From Oscheius onirici (taxonomy: Eukaryota > Nematoda > Chromadorea > Rhabditida > Rhabditidae), in assembly GCA_932521025.1 (NCBI GenBank), contig OW051468.1:5952064-6016063 (forward strand): DNA of 64,000 nt. Reading direction: 5' to 3'. Made by a program: the position numbers and the translations under genes. The notes beneath the pieces were generated by a model that was not told where the DNA came from, ran no database searches, and saw only the letters and a program-made list of their open reading frames with translations. The first letter of the stretch is position 1, and each line of letters starts with the position of its first letter. Positions 34,982 through 47,400 of this stretch are shown here, one piece after another.

Positions 34982-36355
34982 ATGGAACTGCACGGATTCA
35001 AAAATCAGGTATAGTTTCTAGACATTGAAAAAAATTGATAGGTTTCTTTTGTAAAACCATCAAAAGATTTTGTCTGGAACGAGTGGAAATTTCAGGTCGG
35101 TGGTCACTTCGGTCTCCTCCAATGCGGTGGTCATGTAGCCAAGCCTCTGAACTCGAGAGAAAAGGCTTTCTATGAGGTAAACCGAACTCTCTTTGGTATA
35201 CAGTTGAATCCCAGATAATGTCCGACGATCTTCGTCAGTTCACTCCAGAGTACTGTGGCAGAGTGAGAGTTATAGCCACGCTGAGTGAGGACAGAGATCT
35301 GCATCTGGTCACAGACCGTCAAATCGGTTGTCACAAGGATATTACTGTAGGTTCATGTAAGAGTTTGAAAAAGAATTTTTTTTAGATTAGACGAACAGAT
35401 TCGAACAGGATAAGATTTCGAGTCGGGAAAACAGGAAGAGTTGAGATCAGTAAGGAATGTCAGTACTGGGCCGCCACATGTCAGAGCAAGGTACTCTCTC
35501 CTTCGTTTGGTTTTACAGTCTCTATATTAGGCTATTCAAAAGCTTCTGGAAGGTCAATACAGCTCCTTTATACTGCTGGAAAATGTCGTCTTCAACTACC
35601 AGAAACCGTGTATTCTTGACCTCAAACTGGGAACACGACAGCATGCTGACGATGCTACGGAAGAGAAACGCGACAGACAGCTGAAAAAGTGCCAAGAGTC
35701 GACTAGTGCTGCTTTGGGAGTCAGGATGGTCGGAATGAAGCTTTACGAGTCTAGAACAAAGGTGAGCTGCTACTGAAAATATACATTACTTATAGTTGGG
35801 ACGGTAATATTTCGTGTCGACAGACATAACCCTTTTGAAAAGGCCACAGACCAGACAGTTAGACAGTCACACGTGAAATGCTAACACTTTCAGACGTACT
35901 CTTTTGTGGACAAACAGGAAGGAAGACGAATGACAAAAGACGAATTCCGTGGCCATCTTCAGAGATTTGCTCGCTGTTGCGGTAAACTTCGGACAGCCAG
36001 ACTAAGAAAACGACTTAATGAAATCAAAGAGACTGTTCTCCTCTCGGATGGATATCGTTTCTTCTCTTCATCTCTTCTGGTGGCCTTTGATTCTGCACAG
36101 TTGGTAAGACTTTACCATTTTTCTCAATAAAATTTGAATGTTCAGGACAGCACGAATGAGCGGTCCATCGGCGTGTATATGATCGACTTTGCCAACTCGA
36201 CATTCGACGGATTCTCTCATGACACAAAGTATGAGGGACCGGACGAGGGCTATATCCTCGGTCTTAATTCTCTTCTGGCTGCACTGGAAACTGTCCCGAC
36301 CACCCCCGAACAACCGCTGGTAGTTAATGAGATCTTGGAGGTCATGAGTACTTGA
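34982..36355 (+). CDS. Inositol hexakisphosphate kinase
   Basis: IPK-superfamily enzyme that phosphorylates InsP6 to 5-InsP7. MELHGFKNQ at 34982 is followed after an intron by [20 protein letters not shown]. The inositol-binding motif PxxxDxKxG is [30 protein letters not shown] is typical of IP6K. The SSLL motif is [13 protein letters not shown] and the metal-binding D-F motif is [14 protein letters not shown]; the end [14 protein letters not shown] matches the family. About 340 residues, about seven exons. The conserved [16 protein letters not shown] block separates IP6K from IPMK and IP3K. Convergent with SLC35C2, stops 277 bp apart. Confidence 0.92.
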
Positions 36356-36632
36356 TTCTCTTCGCGTACGGATGAATCTCTCCGCTCTAATGATCTGTCT
36401 TGACACGAAGCATCGAGATTTGTGTTTATACATACAAATTAAATAAACCATTAAACAAACGAATATGTACAAAAAAAGAAGTTATAGGTCTCACGTGATC
36501 ACAACTGCTACCCGGACAGCAATGGCTGCACAAAAACCGAATGATATTTGTTACAAAAAGAGAATTTCAAGTGAGGATTTGTAACCGAAGGGAAGCGAAA
36601 AAGACAAGTAAAAATTGATGAGAAACACCTTA

Positions 36633-39600
36633 TCAAGCATCGGGATCGTCTTCTAGCAACTTCCGGCCATCTTCGCTGATTGCGTTGGGACTTCCTGGCC
36701 GCGTTCTGAAGAAAAATCAAATGAAAAAAAAATATGAGAGAAGTGGCAGAAGAAAGTGACAGAGGTTATACGAATAGAAATCAGTGAGAAGTCAGTTTGT
36801 TCAAAGGAAATTCCATATTTACGATTTTTTTCAGGAGGTATGGTCTGTTCAAAAATAAGAGGGATTACCATAAGATTTTAGCTCTTCCCTTTGAGACCCA
36901 CTTAGCACGTAAACACTGAATACTAAGCCAACAAATTCCAAAGTTCGATGCGTACCTTTCTAATTTGTTGGCTGAGTATCCAATGTTACGTGCTAAGTGG
37001 GTCTCGAAGGGAAGAGCTAAAATCTTACGGTATTCCCTCTTCTTTTTGAACAGACCATACATCTCATAATTTCACTTTCCTTGAACAAGCCGTACATAGA
37101 AAAACACGAAAGTGAGGACAAAAGACACACGTGTTTCTCCATTCGTCACAAACCTTCTTTTCACTTTCTTTGAAGGAACAACCAACCGTTGTCGTCTCCT
37201 CGCTAACGCATGTAGCGACATCCCCGCCAGGCAAAGAATTAGTCCGATCGAGTTGACGGAACTCAATCGATCGTTGTTTATTATGTGGGCAAGCAACAGC
37301 GTGGCCACTTCCTAAAAAAACTATTGTAAAGATAAAAAACAGGCTACAAACCTTCACAATACCGAAAATATTAAGCGTAATGCCGGATGTGTTGACCAGC
37401 AGGAGATATTCTGTAAAATATGATAATTTAAGTAAAAAAACTATTGTTACCTGACATTTCCATGCAAAACGCGAGCATTCCACCAGCCAATATCAACAGA
37501 ACGACCAGCCCGGGCGCCTCTTCTCCCTTGTAGAAAAACACCGTTTGATAGGACAATTCGGAGCCTGACAAGTCGAATATTTTTTTACAGGAATGTACCT
37601 TCGAACATGATAATTAGAGGGATGATTGGTATAAACATCCACGGCTGAACGTGAGCTACCATATCCAGTGGATGTCGAATGGCGTGTTCTTCTCTTTGCA
37701 TAACAAGTTGAGAAACTGTCCATCTGAAACGAATAATGAAAATGAAAAACAAAATCTACCGTATTCCAGTACATGAAGCAGCCAGTTCGACCAGGAGAAG
37801 TCCATACAGATCGAGTTGACTGCTCTGCCATGTGAAAAGAAACAATCCTGCCGCAATTAGACCCGTTTCTAAACCGAGAGCCGTTCTCCATCTGAATATC
37901 TTTTATTTTGAGAGAAAAAGATAAAACTAACCTCTCAAGTTTTAGCAAGAGCGAGAAGGCGACTATGAAAATAATTGAGCTTGATTTTGCCATGGTGTAG
38001 AGACTGATTGTAACGTATTCTAGGGCCCAGTTCGAGAGACCGATGTCCAGTGAGGCACATATTCCAATAGGTGCTAGCCATCTGGAACTTGTTAAAAAAC
38101 AAGATTGGTAGTTTTCTATATAGAGCTTTGAGATCTCACCTCTACTGAAGTTTTTGTTTTCAAACTAACTCGCCACAACTAAATCTAACTTTTATTAAAC
38201 TTGTCAAAACATGTTGTGCCTAATCTCGGCGGTCCGCCTGTAAAAACGAGTAGCCATAAGTTCCCAGTAGTCAGTCTTTGCCACTCGGCCTCGTCCAGAT
38301 GTCTGCTATCACGGAGCAGGAAGTCCAGGAGATTCCGTCGGATCGAACATTAACAATCAAGATGATGAATCTGGTCTTCCACGGATATGGAGTCTTCTCA
38401 AACGTCTATCGCGGAACGCTTTTGAAAAAGGAAGGAAACAAGGAAATTGCCATCAAGAAGACCTAGCCCGACTCGCGAACGAAGAGCTTCGAAATGTGTT
38501 TCCTGTCGTGCGAGAACCGTCGTCGGCACAAGAACTGCGTTCAGCTGCTCTACTCGTTCCGCAATACTCACAACGACAGGATCATGGAAGCGTTCGTCTT
38601 CGATTTCATGCCGGACACCTTGCATTCGCTCATTCGAAAGAAGGAAGGCAGAGGACTGGATCGGATCGATATTGCTCTCTACACTTGGCAGCTCTTTTAT
38701 GGACTCCACTTCCTCAGCACCATGGAGATTGTCCATCGGGACATTAAGGTACTCTAACTTGTTACGCCATGATCTTTTGTGATTGAAAATAGTTTCTACT
38801 ACAGCATAAGAAAACTTCTGAAATACGTTGCGTATAGAAAATCGAGAAAATTCAGACTGCCAACATACTGGTCGATCATAACCATGGTCTACTGAAAATC
38901 GGCGACTTTGGATCGGCAAAAGTCATCACGGAGGGAATGAACTCGACGCCCTACCAAGTCACTCGCCACTACAGACCGCCGGAGCTTCTCATGGGGGCCA
39001 AAAACTACGATTCGGCGGTCGACATATGGTCTGGTGGCTGCTGTCTGGGGGAGATGCTGAGAGCGAAGACGCTTCTGAGTGGACGCGACGGTAATCATCA
39101 GCTCCAGCTAGTAATTTACGAGATCGGTACTCCCACGGAAAGCGATCTGACTGCCATGAGGATCTCGCCCAGATTCGAAAGGGAACGTAAAGGAAGCCAC
39201 TTCAACAAGCTCTGCCCTGGATCCACTTGGCCCGATGGACTGGCTCTTCTCCAACAGACCCTTATCTACAAGACGAAGGAACGTCTCGGTGGACGGCGAC
39301 TGCTCAAACATCCGTCCTTCAAGTTTCTCTTTGAGCAAGGGGCTTGTCGTGGAAATGGCCAGCTTATCTCGACCATTATTTCGGCTGAAACAATCCAGCT
39401 GGCTGAAAAAGACGAGCAGAATCGCTGTATCTACAAGAGACCGGAGGAGAAGGAGAAGAGCACGATCACTGACAAGCGTCACATGATTTCCTGCTCTGGA
39501 TCTGACGAATCTGCCCAGAAGCCTCGTCAAGCTGACATCGAGACCCAGCATGAGCAGCAGAGTGCTGAAACGCGACGACCCGAAAAATACTCGACGTCGC

Positions 39601-40044
39601 CTCTCTTCGATGCAAAGAATAGAGGGACACGACCAAAATAGAATAAGCGAAACTAGAATGTCTAATAAATAGCGTCTCGTTTATAGTTGGTGTTTTCTTT
39701 GAAAATTTGGCATTTTCAGAATGGTTTTCTTGATTTGGATTGTGCTTTGAAAACATCAAAACAAGAAAGAACAAACGAAAAAGCACATACCTGAGCTGAT
39801 CGTTGAAGGGAAGTCTCAGCCGTTTCGTGGATCGATACTCGTAAATGTATCTAATGGTAATTGCAGCAAAGTACTTGACAAAATAGTGGCCACAGACTAC
39901 GAATAGCGGTAATTTGTAGTTCTGAAACGAGTCAATTGAAAACTAGAAGAGAGAAAGTACCTTGATGAACCATTTCTGGTAAAATGTCAAGCCGATGGAA
40001 AGAGTATAGTAGAGAAGCGCCGTCGAGGCGATTTTTAACACCAT
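36633..40044 (-). CDS. SLC35C2: SLC35C2-type Golgi nucleotide-sugar/drug-metabolite transporter
   Basis: Ten-helix transporter of the DMT/TPT family, implicated in GDP-fucose supply and Notch fucosylation in the Golgi. Exon 1 (40044-39791) reads MVLKIASTALLYYTLSIGLT, FIKNYKLPLFVVC, and ends LRLPFNDQLR. Exon 2 at about 38086 continues WLAPIGICASLDIGLSNWAL and YVTISLYTMAKSSSIIFIV. Later exons give GLFLFTWQSSQLDLYGLLLV, IRWTVSQLVMQREEHAIRHP, SEYLLLVNTSGITLNIFGIV and NSIGLILCLAGMSLHALA. The last exon is RTRPGSPNAISEDGRKLLED, stop at 36633. The TKSSA-like and LDVGLSNWS-like blocks are diagnostic. Intron 1, 1.7 kb, encloses the GSK3-like gene antisense; the last intron contains a 223-bp palindrome. 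Confidence 0.9.
36838..37060. repeat. Near-perfect palindrome, arms about 100 bp, loop about 24 bp
   Basis: Left arm 36838-36937 (starts gtatggtctgttcaaaaa) pairs with right arm 36962-37060 (ends gaacagaccatac). Both arms carry gattttagctcttccctt or its complement, and acttagcacgtaa. Only a few mismatches are seen. It lies in the last intron of SLC35C2, so the pre-mRNA would fold into a long hairpin. Best read as a MITE; a small-RNA precursor is possible. Confidence 0.85.
38299..39641 (+). CDS. GSK3-like (GSKL-type) kinase gene with one in-frame TAG
   Basis: Starts MSAITEQEVQEIPSDR at 38299, directly after an acceptor-like tccag. Glycine loop is FHGYGVFSNVYRG and the ATP lysine is in EIAIKK. 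At 38464-38466 an in-frame TAG follows IAIKKT. The same frame continues as PDSRTKSFEM and stays open: VHRDIK, one intron (about 38752-38860), TANILVDHN, IGDFGSAK (DFG), YQVTRHYRPPELL (activation loop with the GSK3-type Tyr), SAVDIWSGGCCLGEML, and a charged tail to 39641. The GSK3 arginine that reads primed substrates (in NREL) is not evident. Relatives in nematodes are male-germline GSKL kinases. Nested antisense in SLC35C2 intron 1. Either a recent pseudogene, a polymorphic null, a read-through, or an assembly error. Confidence 0.82.
39642..39790. other. 3' flank of the nested kinase within SLC35C2 intron 1
   Basis: AATAAA-like aataaatagc at about 39664 can end the kinase transcript. The SLC35C2 donor gtatgt lies at 39790. 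Confidence 0.4.
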
Positions 40045-40983
40045 AACAAGTTACTTCTACTCCCTTGTCGCATCCATATGTGTTTTCTGAAAGAAAAATA
40101 TTCTGAACATAGAACGCATATTAGGATGGCAGGGTAAAACTACAAGTACAAGTCGGGCAACAGGTCAGCCTGGCCTAAGCTTATTTCTATTGATGGCGTA
40201 GTGACGCAACTTGTCACCCGAGCGCCGAGGAGACGCACATGGACATGGTTCAACTTTAAAAGAATACTCAGGCAGAAAACAAAATCTTCCCGTCGACAAA
40301 AATTTTATGAATTTTTCTGGATGGGTTTTCTCGTTTTTGGGTCTTCGCAACTGAAAAAGAACAAAGACCGAACAAAACTACTGAGCCGACTATAAATCGA
40401 GAAAAATGCAGATAGATTAAAGAACAAAATCGGTTGTTCTAACATGGAAACCTTTAGAATTACAAAGCAAATGGTCACAGAGTTGTACTAAAAAGTATAC
40501 CGGAACAAGAGACGTGTGAGAGAGATTGGACGAGGCGATCTAAAGCCCGAACCTGCCTTACGGATCTTTCGCTCGCGGGATGCCTTTTCAATCCGTGGAC
40601 TGATGCGAAAATAAGCGTGTTGTTGCGATCGATAGGACAACTGGTCAGATAACAGAGTTCAGAAGTGACAGCCAGACAGGAGAAAAAGGGAGCACAAACC
40701 ACGTTTTGCTACTTTTTCACATATGACTAACTGACGTTTCATTGCCGCTTATTGAGCGCAAAATGCAAATAGCCAAAGGAAAAAAGCCTTTCTGACAATA
40801 AATTAATCACACAGTACCAAAAACGAGCCAATGCACGTGCAGGCCCCGGAATGCTGGACTAGCAGACAAACAATGGAAAATCGGCTAGTGAATAATTTTG
40901 GGTACGAATTGAGTCCAAAAGGTAAACGTGCTGAAACAACAGCGAAAAGTGAAAAACTCTAGAAAAATAGATTTTTATTAGAA
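40045..40983. other. Region upstream of SLC35C2; no gene supported
   Basis: Short frames on both strands without domains, plus repeated T and A runs. Probably the SLC35C2 promoter side. Confidence 0.35.
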
Positions 40984-41103
40984 CTATAAAAGACATACGT
41001 AAGTTGGAGATCGGTCGCTTTGTTGATCGTCATTATTGACCCGCGCGAGCACTTTCTTGATGCAGCTGCTCTCGCTGGGAGCATTGCTGAAAATGGTCGC
41101 CAT
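40984..41103 (-). CDS. Small hypothetical protein (39 aa)
   Basis: ATG at 41103 lies about 28 nt after an acceptor-like aatttcag. The frame reads MATIFSNAPSESSCIKKVLA and ends SPTYVCLL before TAG. AATAAA occurs a few nt after the stop. A donor-like gtatgt inside the last codons and a 40-nt intron would extend it to about 87 residues in frame, so two ends are possible. No family recognised. Confidence 0.3.
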   Translation of the reverse strand: MATIFSNAPSESSCIKKVLARVNNDDQQSDRSPTYVCLL

Positions 41104-41811
41104 GAAGACGTGCGCCTTCAGTGGTTCAGAACCTGAAATTTATTTTTTTAGACAGAAGTTATAGAAGCTTGTCGGCGTAATTAACTGCCTCAACTATATA
41201 CCAAAAGTGGAAATTTTGCAGATGAACGGAGGTTACATTATATTCCAATTTGTAAGGAACAGTTTTAAAAAAATGATGTTACTTTGTATAGCATTGTTTT
41301 GACATTTTAGACAGCTGCCTATACAGTTGTTTTGAGAGAAAACAAAATATCAAACACGAGTACGAAGAACTGGGAGAGGTTTTCGCGCCCCCATTTGGCT
41401 GTTCAAATGCTCCTCGATATTGCAATCTGTTTTTGGAAAATATAAGTGATGATTTGCAGAAGATCATAGAAGAAAGAAGTGTAACAGGGAGAGCCTACTG
41501 GCAAATTATGTCCTCCCGCCGAAAATACTTAGCCGCCAAATTCAAACGCTGAATTTCAACATCGACTTTTCCAATTTTCCTCATTGTTCATCCAGGAAAG
41601 GGTTTTTTTACTGTCTATTTCTTCTTTCTAGTGCGTTGCTCTAGATTACAAAGTGTAATTTTGTACTGCGGTAAGCAAGGCAAGACCTACAACATACTTT
41701 TTATTATATGTATTTCAAAACTCATTTCGGCTTGCTCTTCACTTCTTTACTGTTTTCTTGATGCTTACATCGTTTTAAGTGTTCTGGCACCACATGGGAA
41801 TTTTCTGTTAG
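41104..41811. other. Region upstream of RFWD3; nothing found
   Basis: AT-rich; short frames only. It should contain the RFWD3 promoter. Confidence 0.35.
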
Positions 41812-44438
41812 ATGAGTACTCGAGAAAATAACAGAAGAGCAGCTGAGACGGGACAGAATCGTGGTGGCCAGCCAAATAAGTAAGTTATTCCTACCTATTT
41901 CTTCTATCAGCATATTTTTAGCGGAATAAACGCCGCCGGAAGACAATATAGAGAAGCTGTTGTGGATCTTCGCCATCTGGACGAATCGCCGTCTGACGAT
42001 AGTTACGATAGGTGGGACAGCGACGACAGCGATATATTGTCAGACGAGGAAGATAATTGGCAAAACGATTGGGACTCGGAGAGTCAGGAACCGAGAAGAC
42101 CCGAGTTTAGCAGCAGTTCCGAAAGTAGTGCAGAGGATTCTGACAGCTCGATCGTCGTGATTCCGAACAATCAGTCGAATCAGGTACTATTAAACACGTT
42201 TTTTGATATGAAAAGAAGTTCAGACCGTTCCGAGTGCCTCAAGGATGCCAGAAGAGACTAACGGAGACAGCTCTGGCTGTGAAAGTGTTAGTTTTTTTTT
42301 AACACGATAGATAGTTTCGAAACGGTTTATTCACAGAGTAACCGCCAATATTAAATAAAAATTAATTTAAAGGATCAACCCAGACGGCCGAAACGAAGAC
42401 GAACTGTTGGAGATCTGAACGAGTAAGTAATTTTTTATCAATATTTGGAAACCCTGAACTTAGCAGCTCGCAAATAGACGAAAGCACACCCTCTTCATCA
42501 ACGGGTCCAACTTTTCAGCAAGAAGAGAACACCGATGACGGATGCACAATTTGCTATGAAGTCGGTTCTCAAAATATTTCTCTGACCAAAATAGTTCAGG
42601 ATTACACCTCAAACGGAGAACACCGCCTGGTATCGCTCAAATGTGGTCATTTTTTCGGGAAATCCTGTATCGAAAGATGGGTTCGGAGTGAAGGACGCAG
42701 TGCTGCATGTCCGAATTGCAAGCAAAAAGCTCAGATGAAAGATGTCCGAATCCACTTCTCGAAGACTGTTCAGGTTCGGAATCTCTCCATTCTATAAAAA
42801 GTGTTTAGATGACAGATAACAGCGAGTTGGAACAGCTAAAGAAGACGAATTTCGACCTACAGAGCAAGAACACCTGTCTCGAAATGGAACTGGCTAAGGT
42901 GAAACGAGAAGTGACAAATCTCTTGGATCAGATCAAAGAAACGGCAGACACCATGAAGTAGGGGGAGATTGTCGTCATATTGCTTCTTTTCAGAGAGTTC
43001 AAAGTTGCGCACCTACCGACTGTCATTCGAGCGGGTAGAATGGTTCTGAAGCAGTGGATGAAACTCAGCTTGTCAACAATTCACGACCACTCACCGTGTA
43101 AGCTTGCTTTTCGACGTTATAATTTTTTTGGTTTCAGTGTCTCGTGCATTCGACTACAATGGAGAAAGTTTCGCCATCGGTGTCAAACTCGCAAGTTCCG
43201 GTCCCTTTGATCAATTTGGAATTAAAAAAGCAGCCATTTCCTGGGTTAGTTTGCTTTTTTCATGATTGAGTCTAAAAATAAAATAAGGCAAAAGTTTATT
43301 CAGAAAGAAGGCAGAGAGACGTTCCTCTCCGGAAACGTGACCATATTTCACACGAACAAGAGTAAAGTCGTCGCCTTTTCGCCCTACATAAACAATCTTG
43401 TTCTGTCCGGTAATCTCCCCTTATTGAACACTTCAATGCAAAAATTCCAGCCGGCGAAGACAAGAGAGCCGTAGTACACGAGCTGGGAAATTCGTCGTTT
43501 AGACCGCAGACGTGGAATTTGGACAGTCAGATCTGGTCCGGATGCTGGCTCACAAAAAATACCGTAGATTTTTCACTTTTGTCTTTAAAAACCTTGTTCA
43601 GTTCGCTCTAGGCCTTGGAAATGGCTGTATCTACGAGTATGACACGGATTCCACGGACAGCGAGCCGAAGAAGAATCTCAATCAGCGACTCGATTTGGCC
43701 AGACTTCCTATTGTTTTTCTTGCGTAAACTAATAGTTTTTACCTTAAAAAGTTGATTTTTAGCTACGACCCCGAGACGACAGTCCTCCTTGCCTCTTCTC
43801 TCATCAAAATGGTGGCTTTCTACAAAGGAAATAATTTTCGCCTTCTTTCCAAAGAATCTGGTTCCTTCTTATTGTTTGGCAAAAAAAGGTGTTTCCAGAC
43901 GATTTCACAAAAATACGCAGCATTGCCTGGGATGCCCGGACGCTGTCCTTTGCTGCTACCGTAGTCACGAAGAGCAACACAATCGCACACAAATTGTACA
44001 AATTAGATATTGAGGAGACAATGGTCAGGGAATTTAAAACATTAATCAATTCCTATATAGATTCATTGCATCCACGTGGGCACCTGGCAGACGACTTGTG
44101 CGAAATACACAACGATGTGGGACAATTGTCTTTTTTTCATCAAGGAACACGGAACTTTTTCGCTCGTTTTTGACGAAGACAACCGACGGCTGGAGGCTCA
44201 CGATTGGAGTGGAAAGAGACCAAATGTTGGTTTTCTCTTATTTTCGACTAAAGCCAAGACTGTGTAGCTATTCAGTCTCTTCAAAATGATCAAAGAATAT
44301 TTTCAGGTCTGTCTGCCGTTCCCAGCCAAAGAAAACATCTGTTCGATGAAGGCCTTCGCGGATTCAAAAGGAGAACAAGTCGTCGCCCTGCTCACGGAAC
44401 GAACAATCTACACAATAAAATTCGGCCTCGTGGAATAG
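41812..44438 (+). CDS. RFWD3: RFWD3-type RING and WD40 E3 ubiquitin ligase
   Basis: Ubiquitin ligase that acts on RPA and RAD51 at stalled forks and inter-strand crosslinks. Starts MSTRENNRRAAETGQNRGGQ at 41812. The N-terminal third is acidic with S-rich clusters (DSYDRWDSDDSDILSDEEDN, SSSSESSAEDSDSSIVV). The RING is CTICYEVGSQ...EHRLVSLKCGHFFGKSCIERW...CPNCKQKA, the EHRLxxLxCGHxFG form typical of RFWD3. A coiled coil follows (LEQLKKTNFDLQSKNTCLEM), then a divergent WD40 propeller ending AKENICSMKAFADSKGEQVV and ALLTERTIYTIKFGLVE. About 12 exons. No frame breaks were seen. The SQ/TQ-type N-terminus fits ATR control, as inference. Confidence 0.88.
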
Positions 44439-47400
44439 AATCTCAATTTCATATGTCAATCACTCTACGACTATATTGGACGGGTATGTGGCAGCTTGTA
44501 TGTACTCTTTTGACCTCACCTCTTGTTTTATCTTTCTCCGCTTTCCTATTCGTATTGAATAAAACACTTGTGATCTGTTTTGAGCCTTGAACATAATTGA
44601 ATGTGCCATGCTGATACATAAGAGGCACTCCGGTGCCTCTTCAACCTTGTGGGACTTCTCCCTCCTCTTCTAAATTACGCCAGCACCACGACATCTGCAC
44701 CGCATAAACGTCTCAAATTTCGACTGGGCCAGCATAGCTATGTAGTCAGCGGTATGTGATCTTTCAGAACTTTCACTCTCCGGTTTCCAGTTTTCCAAAT
44801 AGATTTGTAGCTAGACTTACGCTCTCAAAGCGAATCCGAATCTTTCAGACCTGTGTTCTGACGTAATCTGCTCTGGAGCTGGCTTACACAAACCTTTGAT
44901 CGGAACACTATAACAGATCAGGGTCAGAGAGCTTTCATATGATTTTATTTTCATAGAACCTTCAAAAAAGGAATGTAATTTAGAAAAAAAGAAGTATGCT
45001 TTAACGAATACCTTACGTCGCGATTCTACCAAACATGAATGAGAATTTCAGTTGCTCTTTCAGACACAGATTTTGAAAATATAGTACTTGCTGTCTTGTT
45101 GGCATCAGACCTTTTCACCTTGATTTTACGAGATCCTCTTCTTCTTACCAGCTGATAAATACAGTCCGGTCAACAACAAAGACGTATTTTCTCTAACAAA
45201 ACTCACTACTCTTTCTACCGCATTTTACCTCCATTTTCTGAAAGATACCCTCAATCAAACCATCTAATCCTGAAATACAGTCTCACGTACTTCTTGTTTT
45301 TCTCCCAGAACCTATCAGCTTATTTGGAACATTATCAGTATCATTGTCAGAGCTTCCAAACTCTTGAAAGTTTGACGCGGATCCTCCCTCACTAACCCTA
45401 TTTTCGGCTCAGGAACCACATGCCCACGAGGCAATATCTCCCCTTACAGCACTCGTCCTATAAAAGGATTCCGGACTATTCCGCTCTCTCGACTGATTTC
45501 TAACCAGATCACCGCCAGTCTCATTAGCATTGTCTCTGGATGTCATTACCGTAGTCTCGTATTCCCAGTCGAGACAATTATCCTACTACTGGGATATTCA
45601 TTCGACTGTTTTCTCCTCGAGAGTGTTGTCTTCTCTCTCTCTTTCGCGTGATGCGCCACAGCTCGATTGCTGGCCGTTTCCGTTGCCTGCGCAATCAGAA
45701 GCAGACCCTCGGGGGCTCCGGGTGAAACGGCCTTGATTCTGTGCTCTCCCACACTTGTTGATCAGAACAGATTTTTAAGAGTGGAGCACGTCTCCCTTGT
45801 TTGCTAAGCGCGTGTGGATCTTTCCCATGACACCCTCTTGTCTCATCCGGGATAATCGATATTCTCACAACTGACAGTCTCTCAAATCGAGTTCTGAACC
45901 CTTTATACCTGCCAGTTTTCAATCACCCTCTGGTCCGTACAATTGGTCTGATCTCAGGTCTCTTTTCACAAACCAGTGACTTTTCCTGACGAAAATCAAA
46001 TCCAGTGACCCTGTCTGACCAAATTCTTATAACTCAGCCCCGTCAATCCAATAAATGCTTATGTACAGAAGTTTTAAATAACTGTATCTGTCTTGCAACA
46101 GTTTCAAGGTCAATCTAGCACCACTCTTCCTATGGAAAGTGTCTGTCTCTGATCCAATGGATCTGTTCCTATCCAGTGTGTCTTCCAAACTTCTGACTTT
46201 TAACCGACTGTTTGCTTGACCACCTTAGTGAACAATTTCTGCTTTCAATAATTCGTATCTCATCAGTATTCAATCCTCTATTTTTCAGCTTTAGACTGAT
46301 TATAAACCCAGTCTGCGTTCCTGACACACTCCCTACCCAATTTTTTCGAATATATTTCTAACACTGTCCCTCATCTTCGGACCATCTCCCCCTTCTCAGC
46401 CAATATCCAATCACCATTCGTCTCAGTCCGAATGCTCCTTTTTCCACATGGCGCCTGATTTACTGTCTCTCTTTCTATTTCCTCGCAGACCATCTGTTTC
46501 GATTCCCAAAGAGAATAATCCATCCGTCTGTCTTGTTTTTTTTGTCTTTGGGTGGATTCTTTTGAACAATGCTAGCCGCGAACAACTTCGTCAAAAGAAT
46601 ACGTAATCGTATACGGCTAACACCCATCTGACCCAACTTTTCGTCTTTTTAGAGCCCTTTACAGTCCCAGATTTGAATATTCATTTTCAAAGTCTTTGGT
46701 GTGGAAAAGTTCGACCACTGACTTGACAGCTGGTGTTGTCTCCGCACGTTTGTTGCCCTCCACCCTCATTTTCGCCTTATCTTCTGACTGTAGCCATTAG
46801 AACGTCTTATCCCCTGTAAATTGTGGCCAGAGAACTACTTTTTGGGAGGCGCGGATGGAATCTTCAAAACCCGCCGATCCCCTCTCGGGACCAAATATCA
46901 TTTCTGAGCCCGCTCTATTCGTGTTCTTTTTTGACGGGATTGTCGGAGAGGGAGGCTTCTCACGTTATTTTATGATGGGAACTCTTTAGTTGAACTGACC
47001 GTCTGCCCGAGAGTTTTTATAGTCAACTGACCAGACTTTCAAACATATCTAGTTTCTGATAACCTTGACTTAAAAACTTATCTACTACCCTTAGGGTATC
47101 TACCATATTTAAAGTTTCTATTGAAGGAAATTAGCTAGTGAATAGATAAGCAGCCTAGGAACTCCGAGAAGTAGTAGAGAGATATGTTAACCGGGAAATG
47201 CTGGATGACTGTGAGACTAGAAAGCGTGATGATAGACAATAGCGAAACAGTCGTGAAATATTGAACAAAGAGCCAGCTAGAGTAAACCACAGTTCCTTTC
47301 ATTCTCCCCCTGTCACTCTGTTCACAGTCCCAGCCTCTCCAAAATTAGCAAAGTCGTAGAAAGTTACTGCACTTGCTCTTCCTGGTTCGACTCGTTACAA

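Noticed and set aside
38464..38466. TAG as a selenocysteine or recoded position
   Set aside because: Selenocysteine uses TGA; no recoding element was seen, so it is left as an unexplained stop.
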